NCBI GenBank assembly: GCA_013420905.1
Contig: JAAXNY010000006.1
Location: 2,294,001 to 2,358,000, forward strand
DNA: 64,000 nt
DNA from: Collybia mongolica
Lineage: Eukaryota; Basidiomycota; Agaricomycetes; Agaricales; Clitocybaceae
Direction of reading: 5' to 3'
Positions 1 through 11,356 of this stretch are shown in pieces. The translations under genes were made by a program, and so were the position numbers. The notes beneath the pieces were generated by a model. That model ran no database searches, had not been told where the DNA came from, and saw nothing but the letters and a program-made list of their open reading frames with translations. Each line of letters opens with the position of its first letter. Position 1 is the stretch's first letter.

Positions 1-285
1 CAAGGAGCGTGACTATACTTTTGACAGAGTCCAATTGGATCGGTCCGGTTCAGAGTCAAGCTCTAGTGAGAACACTGAGGAGGGGATAGCGCCGGTGCTA
101 CCACAAACTACTACGTCACACCGGAAGTTGCATAGGTGATAAAGCAGTATGGAAACAGAAGCAGTAAAGACAGTATAAGCAACTAAGCTAAGTAGTAAGG
201 ACAGTGTTAAGCCAAGTAAAGACAGTAATACAAAGGAGCGTGGGGAGGGACACCATAACTCAAGAGGAAGTTAATTGGACTGTCC

Positions 286-1668
286 TCAAGCAGATATGAA
301 GTCGTCTTCAACCTCGGGCAAGGGCACGTCAGCCGGAGCTACCTCCTCCTTATCATTGTCATCCTGGTCATGGACTTCCGTAGCGCTTGCAGTGGCAGCC
401 TCGTCAGAGCCCCCCTCCAGAGCAGCCTCGTTCATTAGACCGTTGAGGCGAGTAACCTCGTCCATAGTGGCATCACGACGCTTCAATAAGAAGGACACTG
501 TATGACTGATCTCCTCCAACTCAGCGCGGTAGTTTAAGAGCATCCTACCGAGGGCTTGCTTGGTGTGCGACATGGGATCGCCCGCGTCTGCAATCAAGCG
601 CGCCCGCGCTAAGACTACATCGTGCTCCTTGGAGGGACGGAAGTCAATAAAGACACGAGTATCTGATGCACAGTTGGTATAAATTTAGAACCATCTATTA
701 TTAGAAAACGTACCCTCAGCAGATGCCTTTGGATCTTCATCCGGGGTGTCCTGCCTCGTACGCTTTTTGGGACGAAGAGTGCTGCCGCGATTGAGCTCGG
801 AACGCTTACCGTCCTGTAGGAATAAGAAACAAAGTAATAGACAGAGCAAAAACAAGAATGGGTACCTTGATGGCAGCCTTTTCAGCCTTAGTCCTTTTGA
901 CACGGGGAACCTTAATGTTCTCCTTCTCCTTGCGGCTACGGGTGATTGGTCCTTCACTAAGGAGACGACTAGTCACTGATCCAGAGACAGCAGCACTAGC
1001 CGTAGCGCCGGAATCAATGACCATATTCTTGAGTAAAGAAGAGACGCCATTGAGTATGTCGCGCACTGACAGCGCGGTAGCTAAAAAGGAACATACCGAG
1101 TCAGTACCAGACATTTCAATGTCACCGTCATATTCACCGCCAGCAATGACCTCGCCTGGAATAGTGGTACCATCCGCTTCACCACCAGTAGCAGGGACCT
1201 AGTACCAGAAAACCATGGTTTAAAGAGCAGTACAGTACGAGATGAGGTAAAAAGCACGCACCGCGGTTTGAGACAGGTGCTCAGTGCGGACCTTTTCATG
1301 GTGACGGTGAATAGCGGCAGTCAGAGTCACAATGTTATGGTAAACAGGCTCTTGAAGTAACTCGGGGTATACATGTTGTAGTCCCTGGAAGGCCTTACGG
1401 ACGCCAAAGATAACATTCTGCCAGGACCGCTCCGTCAAAACCAATTTGGACTCAGTCAGGAGTAGCTGTAAATTGTAAAAGTTGGTTACAAAAACAACGT
1501 TTTAAAAAGTGTAATTGGTAAAAAGTGTACCGCGGTTTCGCCTAACTTCCGGACGCTGACCCTTTGTTCAACAAGGGTGTCCATCGATAAACGAGCTTGA
1601 AAGGTGTGCCACTGAGCTTGGACCATCTTGAAGTTCTCGATGTCTTGATAGTTGGGGGGGCTAGTCAT
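286..1668 (-). CDS. Unknown 383-aa protein, five exons, intact
   Basis: The function is not recognised. Reading the minus strand with GT-AG introns gives five exons: 1668-1531, 1465-1262, 1198-866, 813-714 and 662-286. Together they make 1152 nt, exactly 384 codons ending in TGA. The start is the ATG at 1668, which opens MTSPPNYQDIENF; an upstream ATG in the same frame (1755) would add a hydrophobic leader and is less likely. The product is hydrophilic and helix-rich. A basic stretch around residues 205-250 is rich in Lys and Arg (RSRKEKENIK, KKRTRQ) and could be a nuclear signal. The C-terminus is acidic (DDNDKEEV). A possible 70-nt intron just after codon TCG at 1097 was not used, because the frame reads through with sensible residues. 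The gene has the same orientation, intron style and acidic tail as the gene at 2364-4318, so the two may be a functional pair or part of one repeated family. Exon structure confidence is fair; function is unknown. Confidence 0.6.
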
Positions 1669-2363
1669 AATGATGCAGAGGAAATTGATTCTTCGAACCA
1701 GAACGTTGTAAAGAGAGTATAATAGAGTCGGGCGATGTCTTGGGACAAAAAGCACAGCCAGTGCCCTTTTTATACCTCTACGACTAGAGAAGCGCTACCC
1801 AGTCTCTCATTCGTTGCGCGCGTTCTATCCCCAGAAAAATCTATACATTTCAACTGAACAGGTCCGAGACGCGTGCCTAATTGAAATGCTGGGCCCAATT
1901 GAAAAAGGAGCTCCGTAAAAATTCATGTGGAGCACGGCAGTGTCCGCATGACAACTGGGACAGTTGTTGTCAGTGTTGAGGGGGAGAGGGGTATAAGCAA
2001 AATCGATTTGGAAAAACCTACCAAGGTTACAAGGATTGAAATAGATTGTCTATAAAAAGTCAGTGATCGCGCCACGGTCTTAATGATCGAGAGAATTGCA
2101 CCAGAATTAAACTGTACTATTTATAACTTAAGTAGCCGGTGCAAGGGCGGAAGCTTTCTTATGAAGACAATAGAACAACGGGTAAACCAATTGTATTGTT
2201 TATAGTCCAGGGGACTGTATGTAGAAACATGTGTTGGACTTCAATTAATAAAATTGAAGCCCAACGAAAGGCGGGGGAATAAGTAGTATGTAAGGGCACA
2301 GGGGCCCGGGAAAACACAAGTAGATAAAAAAAAAAAACATAGGGGGGGGGGGGCACGGCGCGG
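1669..2363. other. Intergenic region with homopolymer tracts
   Basis: This stretch holds the upstream region of the 286-1668 gene and the downstream region of the 2364-4318 gene. I see no convincing coding exon in it. A run of about 12 A (2329-2340) and a run of about 12 G (2342-2353) lie 10 bp beyond the stop codon of the 2364-4318 gene, so its 3' UTR would begin with a long C tract on the sense strand. Confidence 0.5.
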
Positions 2364-4318
2364 CTACTCCTCCTCGCTGTCAGGCACGGACGAAGAGGAA
2401 CTTGACGACGAAGAACCGTCATCAACCTCTGCTTCTTCCTCCAAGGGTGGCCAAGGGAGGTTCTGGAAATCCGCGTAGAAGAGGAGAGTGCTCTCCGTGG
2501 CTGGCGTAGTCAGCAAGAGGTGTTGAAGGCCCTCCAGGCCTTCCTCCTCGTACAACTTACCAATGGTGCCAACTATGCGCGCCAACAAGGAGTTGCGCAT
2601 TTCAAGCGCGCGGTTAGCGGCCTGAATGACCTCCGCGGCAAGAGAGTCCGCGTCGCCTAGCTGAGCATAGGCTTCAGCAACCGCTAGTAGAATAAGTAAA
2701 ATCATTAGTAAACGAAAAGACAGAAAGAAAATGGCTTACTAGAAATGCCCGCACCAAGCATCGGCCCCAGATCCTCACGAAGCCTAGCGCGCTTCTGGGG
2801 AGTGAGACTGAAGCTGCACTTCCCCTTCTTGGCGGTGGCGCATTCAACGCACGGTTTGCCCCAACCGTTGGAGGAGCACTCGATGTCGCCGCGGGTGGCG
2901 CACATTGTGCAAGGATAGCCCACCTAGTAAGAATGATCAGTAACAAAAAATAAAAGAGTAATGAACATACGGTAGAGCGCCAAGGCGCAAGGTCAGCCAG
3001 CAGGGAGGTAATAGGGGACTGTAGCGGCGTCAGCTCCCGGTTGGGAACCAGCGCGTGCTTGCGGCGTGTCGCCTGAACCCTATCCCTAGAACGAGTGGTC
3101 TTACGTGACCGGCGAGGAGAAGGGGCCGCGGGAGGTAACAACTCCGCGAACCCCTCTTGAGCCAACTGGCGCGCGATCTCTTCATCAAAGAGCCGGAGCT
3201 CGGGGACCTCAACCTTTACCGGCGGCTGCCCAGAGGACTAAGGAGATAAAAATGAGTAAAAGTAAATGAGTTCAAAAGAGAAAAGAGACATACGGGACCT
3301 GCTGCCGAGGGACGCAGCGCGGCATCACTGCCAGCCCCCTGGGCGCGCGACATGTCGGACTAGAATTTTGAAAGCAAGTCAGGAATAATGTGAAACCCGT
3401 GAAGTAAAGGATGGTATATACCTGGGGAACCGCGCGGCCTTTGCCCTTGGACCCTTCGTTACGCTTCCGCTTGAGGGGCTATTGAAATAAGTCAACCACA
3501 GAAGAAAAGTAATAAAAAGCAGTATTAGACGAACCGCTGGTACCAAGACCGGGGAGTGCGCCGGCAAGGGCGCGGCGGACCAACTGTCCCGGTACTGATG
3601 GTAACGGCGCGGTGCGCCAACCATGCGAGGAGGGACGAGGAAAGTATCCTGAAAGATACTTTCACCGTTGTCGCGCTCGAAGCGCGACCCCACCTGGTCC
3701 AGGACTTGCTCCACAGTGGGAGCCTGGCCCTAAAGTAAAAGGTAGTCAGCTTGACAAGGGCAGGCAGAGTAAAGAAGTAAACAAGTCACTTACCAGAAGA
3801 ATGGAATTGTGGCCCAGGTCAGTCGATATGACCGTGCGCCAGGAAGACCACGAAGCCTCGCGCGCGTCGACAGGGATGCGCATCACTTGAAGGTGAAGTG
3901 TGCACAGGAGGAGAATAGCCGGATATGGCAGCGAAAAACGCGCGCCACGGACCACGCCAGTGATGGCATCCTGAGACCAGTAAATAAGTAAAAAGTTTTA
4001 ATAAGTAAAGGATGGGCGTACGATAAGCATGGAGCAGTGATCGACGAAGTCAATCAACTCGTCGAGGTCAAGGGGGCCCTGATGGTCCATACGGGGCGCG
4101 AGCTCCTCGGCCATAATAATCCACCCTTGCTCCATGGCGACGAAGACATCGCCCTCGGCATCTTCAAGGAGGTCGGAAAACGAGGGGACCGGCTGGTCCA
4201 CATAGACCATAGTGGGGGAACGGCCCTCAGTCGGTAAAATCGCGGCGGAGAGCGAGAGGGACAGCGCGGAAGGCGAGCGCAGGGCACGAGCCATGGCAGA
4301 GGAGGAAGTAGAAGACAT
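2364..4318 (-). CDS. Unknown 520-aa protein with Cys-cluster, eight exons
   Basis: No named function is recognised. Eight minus-strand exons (4318-4022, 3970-3794, 3729-3535, 3478-3422, 3359-3294, 3237-2971, 2923-2740, 2683-2364) join through 47-64 nt GT-AG introns into 1563 nt, a complete 521-codon frame. The start at 4318 begins MSSTSSSAMARAL. Residues about 1-260 form a mostly ordered region without recognised motifs. A basic linker follows (PLKRKRNEGSKGKG and RRSRKTTRSRDRV). The Cys-cluster lies at about residues 357-390, with spacing C-X2-C-X7-C-X8-C-X2-C-X7-C (CTMCATRGDIEC, then CVECATAKKGKC). The tail is a Ser run flanked by Glu and Asp. The spacing resembles, but does not match, the fungal Zn2Cys6 binuclear cluster, so DNA or RNA binding is an inference. 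Six of the seven introns are in phase 0. A transposon-associated origin is possible, because the flanks are repeat-rich. Confidence 0.62.
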
Positions 4319-4766
4319 TTGGTTTAGAAAAGTTGGAGTGTTTGAGCGATGCGAATAGCAAAGAAATTTAGAAATGGGCTATAAAGTCCAAATTGTCTAA
4401 AACTTAGCAAGGGCGCGAGCTTTTAAAACGCACAACCCTGCATTGCGAAGTTCTAAAGGACAAGCAGGAGTACCGATCTCTTGCTGAAGTGTCAGAAACA
4501 TAACGAGAGAAAGGTTCAGATGACTGAAATATCTGTAAAGCGATGTCCGAATGTCAAGTATTCTCTCAGGAGCCGTATATAACTGTCACGATCCTGATGG
4601 GAAGTAAACCTCTGGGCTCGATCCCAACCTCGCGCGCCTACCTGTCTAAAAGCGGAACCGTTGTAACCTTGTACTGAAAGATTAGACGCGTGCAGACCCG
4701 AAGTATTGGACCAACATGCCGGCAAAGAGAGACTGAGGACAGTCTACATTTGTGGTATGGGGGAGA
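4319..4766. other. Upstream region of the Cys-cluster gene
   Basis: No coding exon is supported here. It contains the presumed promoter of the minus-strand gene starting at 4318. A TATA-like sequence (TTTATAG on the minus strand) lies near 4381-4387. The far end abuts the inverted repeat that starts at 4767. Confidence 0.4.
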
Positions 4767-5277
4767 TGATAGGGCCCGAAATTGTTTGCACTTATAAAGT
4801 CGACAAGTAAGGCTATTAGTATCATTTCTAATAACCAAGTAAACGGTAATAAAGGATTAGAGTCAAGCTCCAAGACGGCTAATCAGAGTGAACTAGTCTA
4901 ATGGATAATACACTATCAGTACAGAGGACTATGAGTACGGTCTATTATTAGTCCTATTCACCATGCCCGGTTACAACCTTGGTGTCTTAGTTCATAAGTA
5001 ACCGTTGTAGTATGATATCATTAGTCTGGGGATCATCATTAATAGGAGAAGTAATTATAAATTCGGGACTTGCACAACCCGATCCTAGTCAGGGGTACTT
5101 GGTGTTAACTACCGGAAGCAGCGGGACCCTGTGAAAAGCAACCGGGACAATCAGGAGGAGTAAATGACAGTGCCGCGCTGTTTTAAATAACGGAGCGCGC
5201 GGTCGCGACTTGATAAGAGTTTAGCCAGCTCTTTCAATATTTGATAAGTAACCAGTAAACGGCATAATTGGCACGCA
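4767..5277 (-). repeat. Left arm of a 0.5-kb inverted repeat (CACTA 5' region)
   Basis: Read on the minus strand, this arm matches 5984-6492 on the plus strand over about 510 bp, with scattered substitutions. Shared landmarks include TGTTTGCACTTATAAAG, the series around GGTGTTAACTACC, and TTAGCCAGCTCTTTCAATAT near the inner end. The arm covers the 5' flank and the first codons of the transposase reading frame seen at 6434. It diverges right after the residues ANNFGPYH, so the second element is only a fragment. Many differences are CG in this arm against TG or CA in the right arm. Confidence 0.8.
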
Positions 5278-5983
5278 TGGCGCGCGCGCCAAGTTGTAGA
5301 GGACGCATCAGCATTGAATACAGATCCTTGGCACGCAGGAGCACGGTTCCATGTAAAATTTACAATTCCGTATGATATTTAGTTTGTACACTATAAATAG
5401 ACTGTAGATAAGTAGCGCTAAGGCAAGGAATCTTGCCCCCACTTCGCGCGACTATAGAGTATACAAATCACATTTGTTAAAACACTATTGCGTGCCCGAA
5501 TTAAGGATCAGATTGCTTCAATGTGTCTTGATTGGAATTGATTGAAGAACCACAGAATTAAAGAAACTTAGTTCACTTGGAACTTAGTACCGTATTGTCC
5601 GTTGGAATTACTAGGCACTTGGCCTTAGTGCACTTGGCACTGTATTGTTTGATAAGTTGCTTGGACTTATAGATCCGCTTGGGATCATTAATAATTGAAC
5701 ATACACTTGGTACTCAGTCTATTGGACCGAGAGATATTATAAATATACCTAACAGGTTTTTGAACCTGTGTTGAAGCTTTTTGTCTAAATCAAACCCGTT
5801 GAGAGATCATTGGAAAGGGCTTTGGCTAGTACTATTCAAAGCTTAGTGCTTCTAAGCACTTGAACCCGAACTCAAAACAGGCGATTCCTACTGTTCGTGT
5901 GTTGATTGTTAAGTTTGGTGTGTGTGTGTAAGGGATTACATTTCATAGCATCAGTGCACTTATAGCCCAGGAGCCCCCTTTCA
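5278..5983. other. Spacer between the inverted arms
   Basis: About 700 bp of non-coding sequence separate the arms. It includes a GCGCGCGC-type palindrome near 5281-5290 and an AT-rich stretch. No ORF or recognisable gene was found. It may be the ends of two head-to-head elements or the filler of a foldback structure. Confidence 0.4.
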
Positions 5984-6492
5984 GCGTGCCAATTATGTCA
6001 TTACTGGTTACTTATCAAATATTGAAAGAGCTGGCTAAACTCTTATCAAGTCCCAACCGCGCACTTGGTTATTTAAAACAGCATGGCACTGTCATTTACT
6101 TCTCCTGATCATCCCAGTTGTTATTCATGGTGTCCTGTCTCTTCTGGTAGTTAACACCAAGTGCCCCTGACTAGGATCAGGTTGTGCAAGTCCTGAATTT
6201 ACAATTACTTCCCCTATTAATGATGATCCCCAGACTAATGATATCATACTACAACGGTTACTTATGAATTAAGATACTGAGGTTGTAACTGGGCATGGTG
6301 AATAGGACTAATAATAGGCCATACTCATAGTCCTCTGTACTGATAGTGTATTATCCATTTGACTAGTTCACTCTGATTAGCTGTCTCGGAGCTTGACTCT
6401 AATCCTTCATTACTGTTTACTTGGTTATTAGAAATGATACTAATAGCCTTACTTTTTGACTTTATAAGTGCAAACAATTTCAGGCCCTATCA
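5984..6492 (+). repeat. Right arm of the 0.5-kb inverted repeat
   Basis: This is the inverted counterpart of 4767-5277. It runs directly into the CACTA transposase relic, so it represents that element's own 5' region and first codons. It is more CpG-poor than the left arm. Confidence 0.8.
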
Positions 6493-8643
6493 CCAGGAGA
6501 CCTTCATCAAAATTGGCAATGAAGAGCTCCCAAAGTGGTTTTTTTCAGATCCTCGCAATATCGCACTTGGGTTATCTACTGACAGCTTTGGTCCTTTCAA
6601 GTGCCATACCAAGACTGCATGGCCATTAATATTGTTTATTATAACCTCCCTCCTGAAGAGCGGTTTCTCAAAGCAAATGTCATTCCACTTGGGACAATCC
6701 CTGGGCCAAAGAAACCTGATGATATGGATTCAATTCATTCTTGTGGCCCCCCATCCAGGAACTATTGCAGCTCGAGATGGGTGTGTCTGCCTTTGATGCA
6801 CTCACCAACTCTGTTTTCCTCCTACATGCGTACCTCATCGTGGTTTTTGGTGATATACCCGCAATCTCAATGGTCATGTGCATGAAAGGCCATAATGCAA
6901 TTTCACCATGTCAGATGTGCACAATCAAAGGAGTCCACATCCCATCCTCACGGTTAACAATGCACTATGCTCCATTGTGCTGTGATGGCTTCCCAGGGCC
7001 ACAAGACAAATATGACCCAGCTGAACTTCCTCTACAAGATCATGTACAATTCATGGAACAGGCAAAGGAAGTCCAATACGCTGCAAGTGACGCACATTCT
7101 GGACGTCTCGCAACCAAGTATGGCATCAAAGGTATACCACTGCTCAGTACTCTGAGCTTGCTCTCTTTCCCCGGTTCATTCCCTTATGATTTCATGCATC
7201 TTATCTGGTCTAACCTCATTCCGAATCTGATTCGCCTTTGAACTGGGAAGTTCAAGGACCTTCCCCACAATGGTGAAGGCTATGTGTTGTTGCCAACAGT
7301 ATGGGAGGCTATTGGAGAGGCTACTGAAAATGCAGGAGGGACAATCCCAGCATCATTTGGATCTAGGGTTCCAAATATTGCATCTGAGAGGGCACAGATG
7401 ATTGCTGAAACACATTCAATCTAGACATTGTATATTGCACCCACCCTCCTTAAAGGACGGTTTCTACATACTCAATACTATAAACACTTTATTAAATTAG
7501 TTCACCTATTAACAATTTGCTTAGAATTTGAAATCACCTGCGAACAAGTCAATGAACTCGAGAGAGGTTTCCAGAGTTGGGTTGAGGAGTACAAACAGTA
7601 AGTCATTCTCATTGCTGACAAGATGCTGTCTGATGAAACTACAGGCTATACTACCAATATGATCCACAGTGGGTAGCTATGTGTCCCCTCACCATTCATG
7701 CGCTCTTGCACATTGCACCAACAATCAGGTATATGGGTCTGTTGTGGGCCTACTGGGCATTTCCAACAGAGCGCTACTGCGGCGACATACTCCATCACAT
7801 CAAAAGTTGACAATTCCCCTATGCAAATATCAACAAGTATGTTACCTCCTGTGCACAGCTGAAGCACATAACCCTCCTCTATGACCTGCATGAGAAAATT
7901 TGTGTGACTCCCCCCCCCTCTCATGCCCAGGATATCAAGTTACCCACATGCAAGCCTCTGATTTTGTTCATGCGCTTGCTTGCTCATCATATTTTTTAGA
8001 CCTGTCACATTGCCTTACTCCACCCAAGGGACCTCTAGAAGCACTCTCTGGTCCCCATTGGACAATGCTAACTGCAACTTTGGCCACTCGCTTCAATCAG
8101 CCTGTATCAGTCATTCAGAAGCTTATACCCTGGAACACTAAATTCGCCCAATATGGCTGAGTGTGTCACCTGGAGGGTGGCGATACCATGCACCCACACA
8201 ACCTTGTTCCACTTAGAACCAACAGCCGAGATATGTCATTCATTCGGGTGAGCCATCTTGGGATTAATTGCTCCTTGTACACCAATTCACATGAGCCTCA
8301 GTATCAACTCGATGTTGACAAATTTGCTCATCACAGGCGTTGCACACCAGAGTTTGAGCTGCATGATTTCTTTGGTCAAATTCTCTGCTTCCTCATCATA
8401 GAAATCCCTGCATCTCCTGAACATGATATCCAAGCTGATTCACTCATCTACGCAATCATCAAACAAGTCAAAATCTCAGATGCAGCAACCAACCAATGTA
8501 AGATGAACTACTACAGGGAGATGGGGTCAACAGAATTTGTCAATCTTGATCAAGTGCAATGTGTAGTCAGGCGCATTATGGACTGTGGCAGGTGGTCAAT
8601 TATTGACCGAAGTAAATCATTGGTACCAGTACATATTTCATAA
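6434..8643 (+). pseudogene. CACTA (Tnp2-like) transposase relic
   Basis: A DDE transposase of the CACTA/CMC group, which cuts and pastes its element using short terminal repeats. Fragments in changing frames keep the family order: GDIPAISMVMCMKGHNA with a Cys-rich CQMC motif (6850-6940), YGIKGIPLLSTLSLLSFP and the FPYDFMHLIW signature (about 7110-7215), IPASFGSRVPNIASERA (about 7340-7395), a CPLTIHALLHIA-like segment after translation of 7675-7735, and a C-terminal part up to 8643. Breaks include a stop at 7239-7241 where Trp is expected (TGG to TGA), a TAG near 7422 also at an expected Trp, further stops and several frameshifts, so it is inactive. The family name comes from recalled similarity to agaricomycete proteins annotated Tnp2; I could not search. 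Confidence 0.75.
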
Positions 8644-9849
8644 ATAATACAAACTCTCCTTCCATTACAAGAGTATCATGAGTATCCCTCCTCTAAGTGT
8701 GGCTAGGGGCCTGGGAGTACCTGTCATGGTTGCCGGGTTTCCCTTTGGGAAGGTAGCTCACCCCCTTTTTTTTTTAGTGTGGTATTATAGTCCCCTGGGG
8801 CTGGGCCCTATTGGGGACATTACATTTCTATGTAGGTAGATACTTGAGGCCCAAAGCCTCAGGCGCCCCGCTTGTCCCCGCCATGCACCGTAGATGGCCC
8901 ACTCCCAGTGGCATCCCCCTATCAGCCCGGCATGGAAACACCATTTCGGTGGGCAGCTTGCTCTGCAGTCGCCTCCTGTACCCCTCTCTGGCTTCTCCTC
9001 CTCCCTTCATGGTCTTGAGTTCACTCTAAGGTATTGACCGCAACTGCCCTTGGGGCTGCGATGCAGTAGCTCATCCCCTTACTAGTACAATACAGGCTGC
9101 AGCCTGCTCTCCTTGGGTGGTGAGTCACTCTGAGGGATTTGATCCCCTAGTGCCCAATCGGGTGTGCGATTTTGGCCCATACAAGCTCAAGGCCACCACA
9201 CCATGGGAACTCTTTCTTGGAGCATCCATATGCCTTAAATAATGGCTTATGATTGTATCCAGTTCTTGATCCCGAGTAGTCCACTGCATCTGTATTATGT
9301 ACAGTGGTATACAAAACCTTAAGGGAAAAAAAAAAGGAAAGCCTGGGTGGTTTGAATCCAGTTCAGAATTATCCACTTAAAAGTGGGAAAACACTTCTCC
9401 CATTCTTTGGATGCATGAAAATCCCCCCACTCTAAAGCATTTCCTTGAAGGATGAAAGTCAACTTAGGCTGAGATTATCCCTTAGGGTTGGGAAAATCAA
9501 ACCCCCATTTCAGTCCTTAAATTCCAGAAAATCACACACAGGAACACCTTATCTTTTGGATGAAGTTCATACCCTTCTACTGGATCAAAAACATCCCACA
9601 TATTTCATCCTTTTGTGAGATTAAATTCCATCTAATTAATAGATAAAAATGTCAACATATATTACAAATGAAATACACCCCCTGGATGGCTGAAAAGTAA
9701 GGTATGAAATTTCATCCAAAATTCATCTGGCCTTAATCCACCCATTTAAAGTAGGAAATTAGGGTTTCCACAGTTAAATGTTTGAAAACCCCCCCCCTTC
9801 TGGGTGCACAGTGTTGTTGTACCCATGAAACTAAAGCACTGAATAAATT
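8644..9849. other. 3' flank of the CACTA relic, no gene seen
   Basis: The first 450 bp are GC-richer with C runs and probably belong to the 3' untranslated and subterminal part of the CACTA element. From about 9370 on the sequence is AT-rich with loosely repeated phrases such as GGGAAAAC and CCACCCATTTAAAG. No protein-coding segment is supported. Confidence 0.4.
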
Positions 9850-10291
9850 TTGAATATCCTATAAGTAAAATTTGAAGTACACATGATGTATAAGCACCAG
9901 ATATATGCAAGGTATATTCTGCAGTACCTTTACAGAATATACATTGGCTGTACACCTATTCGGTTCACACTTGGCTCACTATGCCAAGACAAACCATTCA
10001 ACAATGCCAAGATGAGCCACCTGACACATGCAGCACAGGTAAGGTGTGTTGAGTATCCATCAAATATCCCTCCTCAAATGCACTGCACATGTCAGGCAGC
10101 TCATCTTCACATAGTGAGCCAAGTGTGGACTGAATGGGCATACAGCCAATATATATTTATCAGTTATCCTATATATCATACATGTGGTATGATTGAACAT
10201 ATATCCTGTAAAGGTACTGCAGAATATACCTTGCATATGTCTGGTGTTTATACATCACATGTACTTCAAATTTTACTTAAAGGATATTCAA
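9850..10291. repeat. Foldback (long hairpin) element, 442 bp
   Basis: Two imperfect inverted arms, roughly 9850-10036 and 10083-10291, pair across a short central loop. Matching landmarks are GAATATCC..AAGTAAAATTTGAAGTACA on the left and its complement on the right, GCAAGGTATATTCTGCAGTA, and CACTTGGCTCACTATG. It has no coding capacity. It resembles a foldback-type miniature element; no clear target duplication was identified. Confidence 0.7.
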
Positions 10292-10674
10292 AGGTACATT
10301 TATTGTATATTCAGAACTGAAACAAGCCATTATCCCCAGTGAGGCAACACTAAGTACTATGAAATCTGCTGATGTGACGCCAGTGACGAAATTAAGCAAT
10401 GCACATCACACTCATTCGCTAAAATCGAGCCCATTGTCTCGGCCAACGCTCGCCACCTTCTCATCCGTTAAAAAAAATTGAGGAAGGGCAATTTATCCGT
10501 AAGAGCCAGTTCTATATACTAATAACCCCTGAGTCTCACTTTTCTGTTCCGTAGCGTTACGTGGGAGAGAGTTAAAAATCGGCCAACTGATAGTGAAATG
10601 CAGCAAGTACATAAGATTTTCGGCAATGTCCGACTTTGCGGTTTCAGATTTTAAAGTCATGCAAGGTTACATTA
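10292..10674. other. Unassigned sequence upstream of the TIR element and MYG1
   Basis: No ORF or repeat is recognised. Its composition is more balanced than the flanking repeats. It is probably the original distal promoter region of MYG1, now pushed away by the 10675-11298 insertion. Confidence 0.35.
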
Positions 10675-11298
10675 GGGTCGTACAAAGTTGAACACAGATT
10701 CGCAGACGCAGACGCTTTCCCGCATATGCACCGTTATGTAAGGTGAAAGTTTATACTCCGCTCCGTCACGCTGTAGAGTCAGGAATCAGGATTCAAGTCA
10801 GTATAATATGATTATCCCTCCAATCTCTACTTGCAAGGATATCACCCGAGCCTACCTTACTATGATGATCACACGAAATATTTTTTTGTCATTCTATGAG
10901 AACCTGAACACCTAAAAAGACTTTATAGATTGTAAACAAGTATGACTATGATTTGTAGGAATAAATTCAGCGCGGATTTGAACTTCGGAGCCTTTGAATA
11001 GATTCTGGGGTGAAGAATCTCGTCCATTCGAAGGTGATGGGTATTAATTGGCGTGTCCCAGAGTCAAGTTGGGAACAAATTTTGTGTATAAAGAGTTAAA
11101 TGTATACGTAAGAACCGTGTGGAATAACCGCGACGGCGGTGGGGGGTGTCGCTGGGTAAACTTTCGATGTGCTCGCGGCTCGCTATCCTAAAAGTCACAC
11201 TGTGTCACAAAACGGACTTCGAAAAATTCTTACATAATCCGGTGCATATGCGGGAAAGCGTCTGCGTCTGCGAATCTGCGTTCAACTTTGTACGACCC
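10675..11298. mobile_element. Non-autonomous TIR element (MITE-like), TA target duplication
   Basis: The element is bounded by about 60-bp terminal inverted repeats. The left end begins GGGTCGTACAAAGTTGAAC and the right end is its reverse complement, with a single difference over the first ~55 bp (GAACAC versus GAACGC). It is flanked by TA at 10673-10674 and at 11299-11300, as expected for Tc1/mariner-type insertion. The interior (about 500 bp) has no ORF of note, so it needs a transposase from elsewhere. Its TIRs do not match those of the Tc1 element at 61116-62723. It ends 58 bp upstream of the MYG1 start codon. Confidence 0.8.
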
Positions 11299-11356
11299 TA
11301 TTCGCTTCCTCCGACATTATAATCGGATATTACCATCTTTATCCAGCCACGCAGCA

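Noticed and set aside
2674..3165. 163-codon ORF with apparent membrane segments
   Set aside because: The hydrophobic parts are introns read through; splicing gives the Cys-cluster gene instead.
10675..11298. 624-bp TIR element as a deletion derivative of the Tc1 element at 61116
   Set aside because: Both use TA targets, but their terminal sequences (GGGTCGTAC versus CAGTGGCTC) are unrelated.
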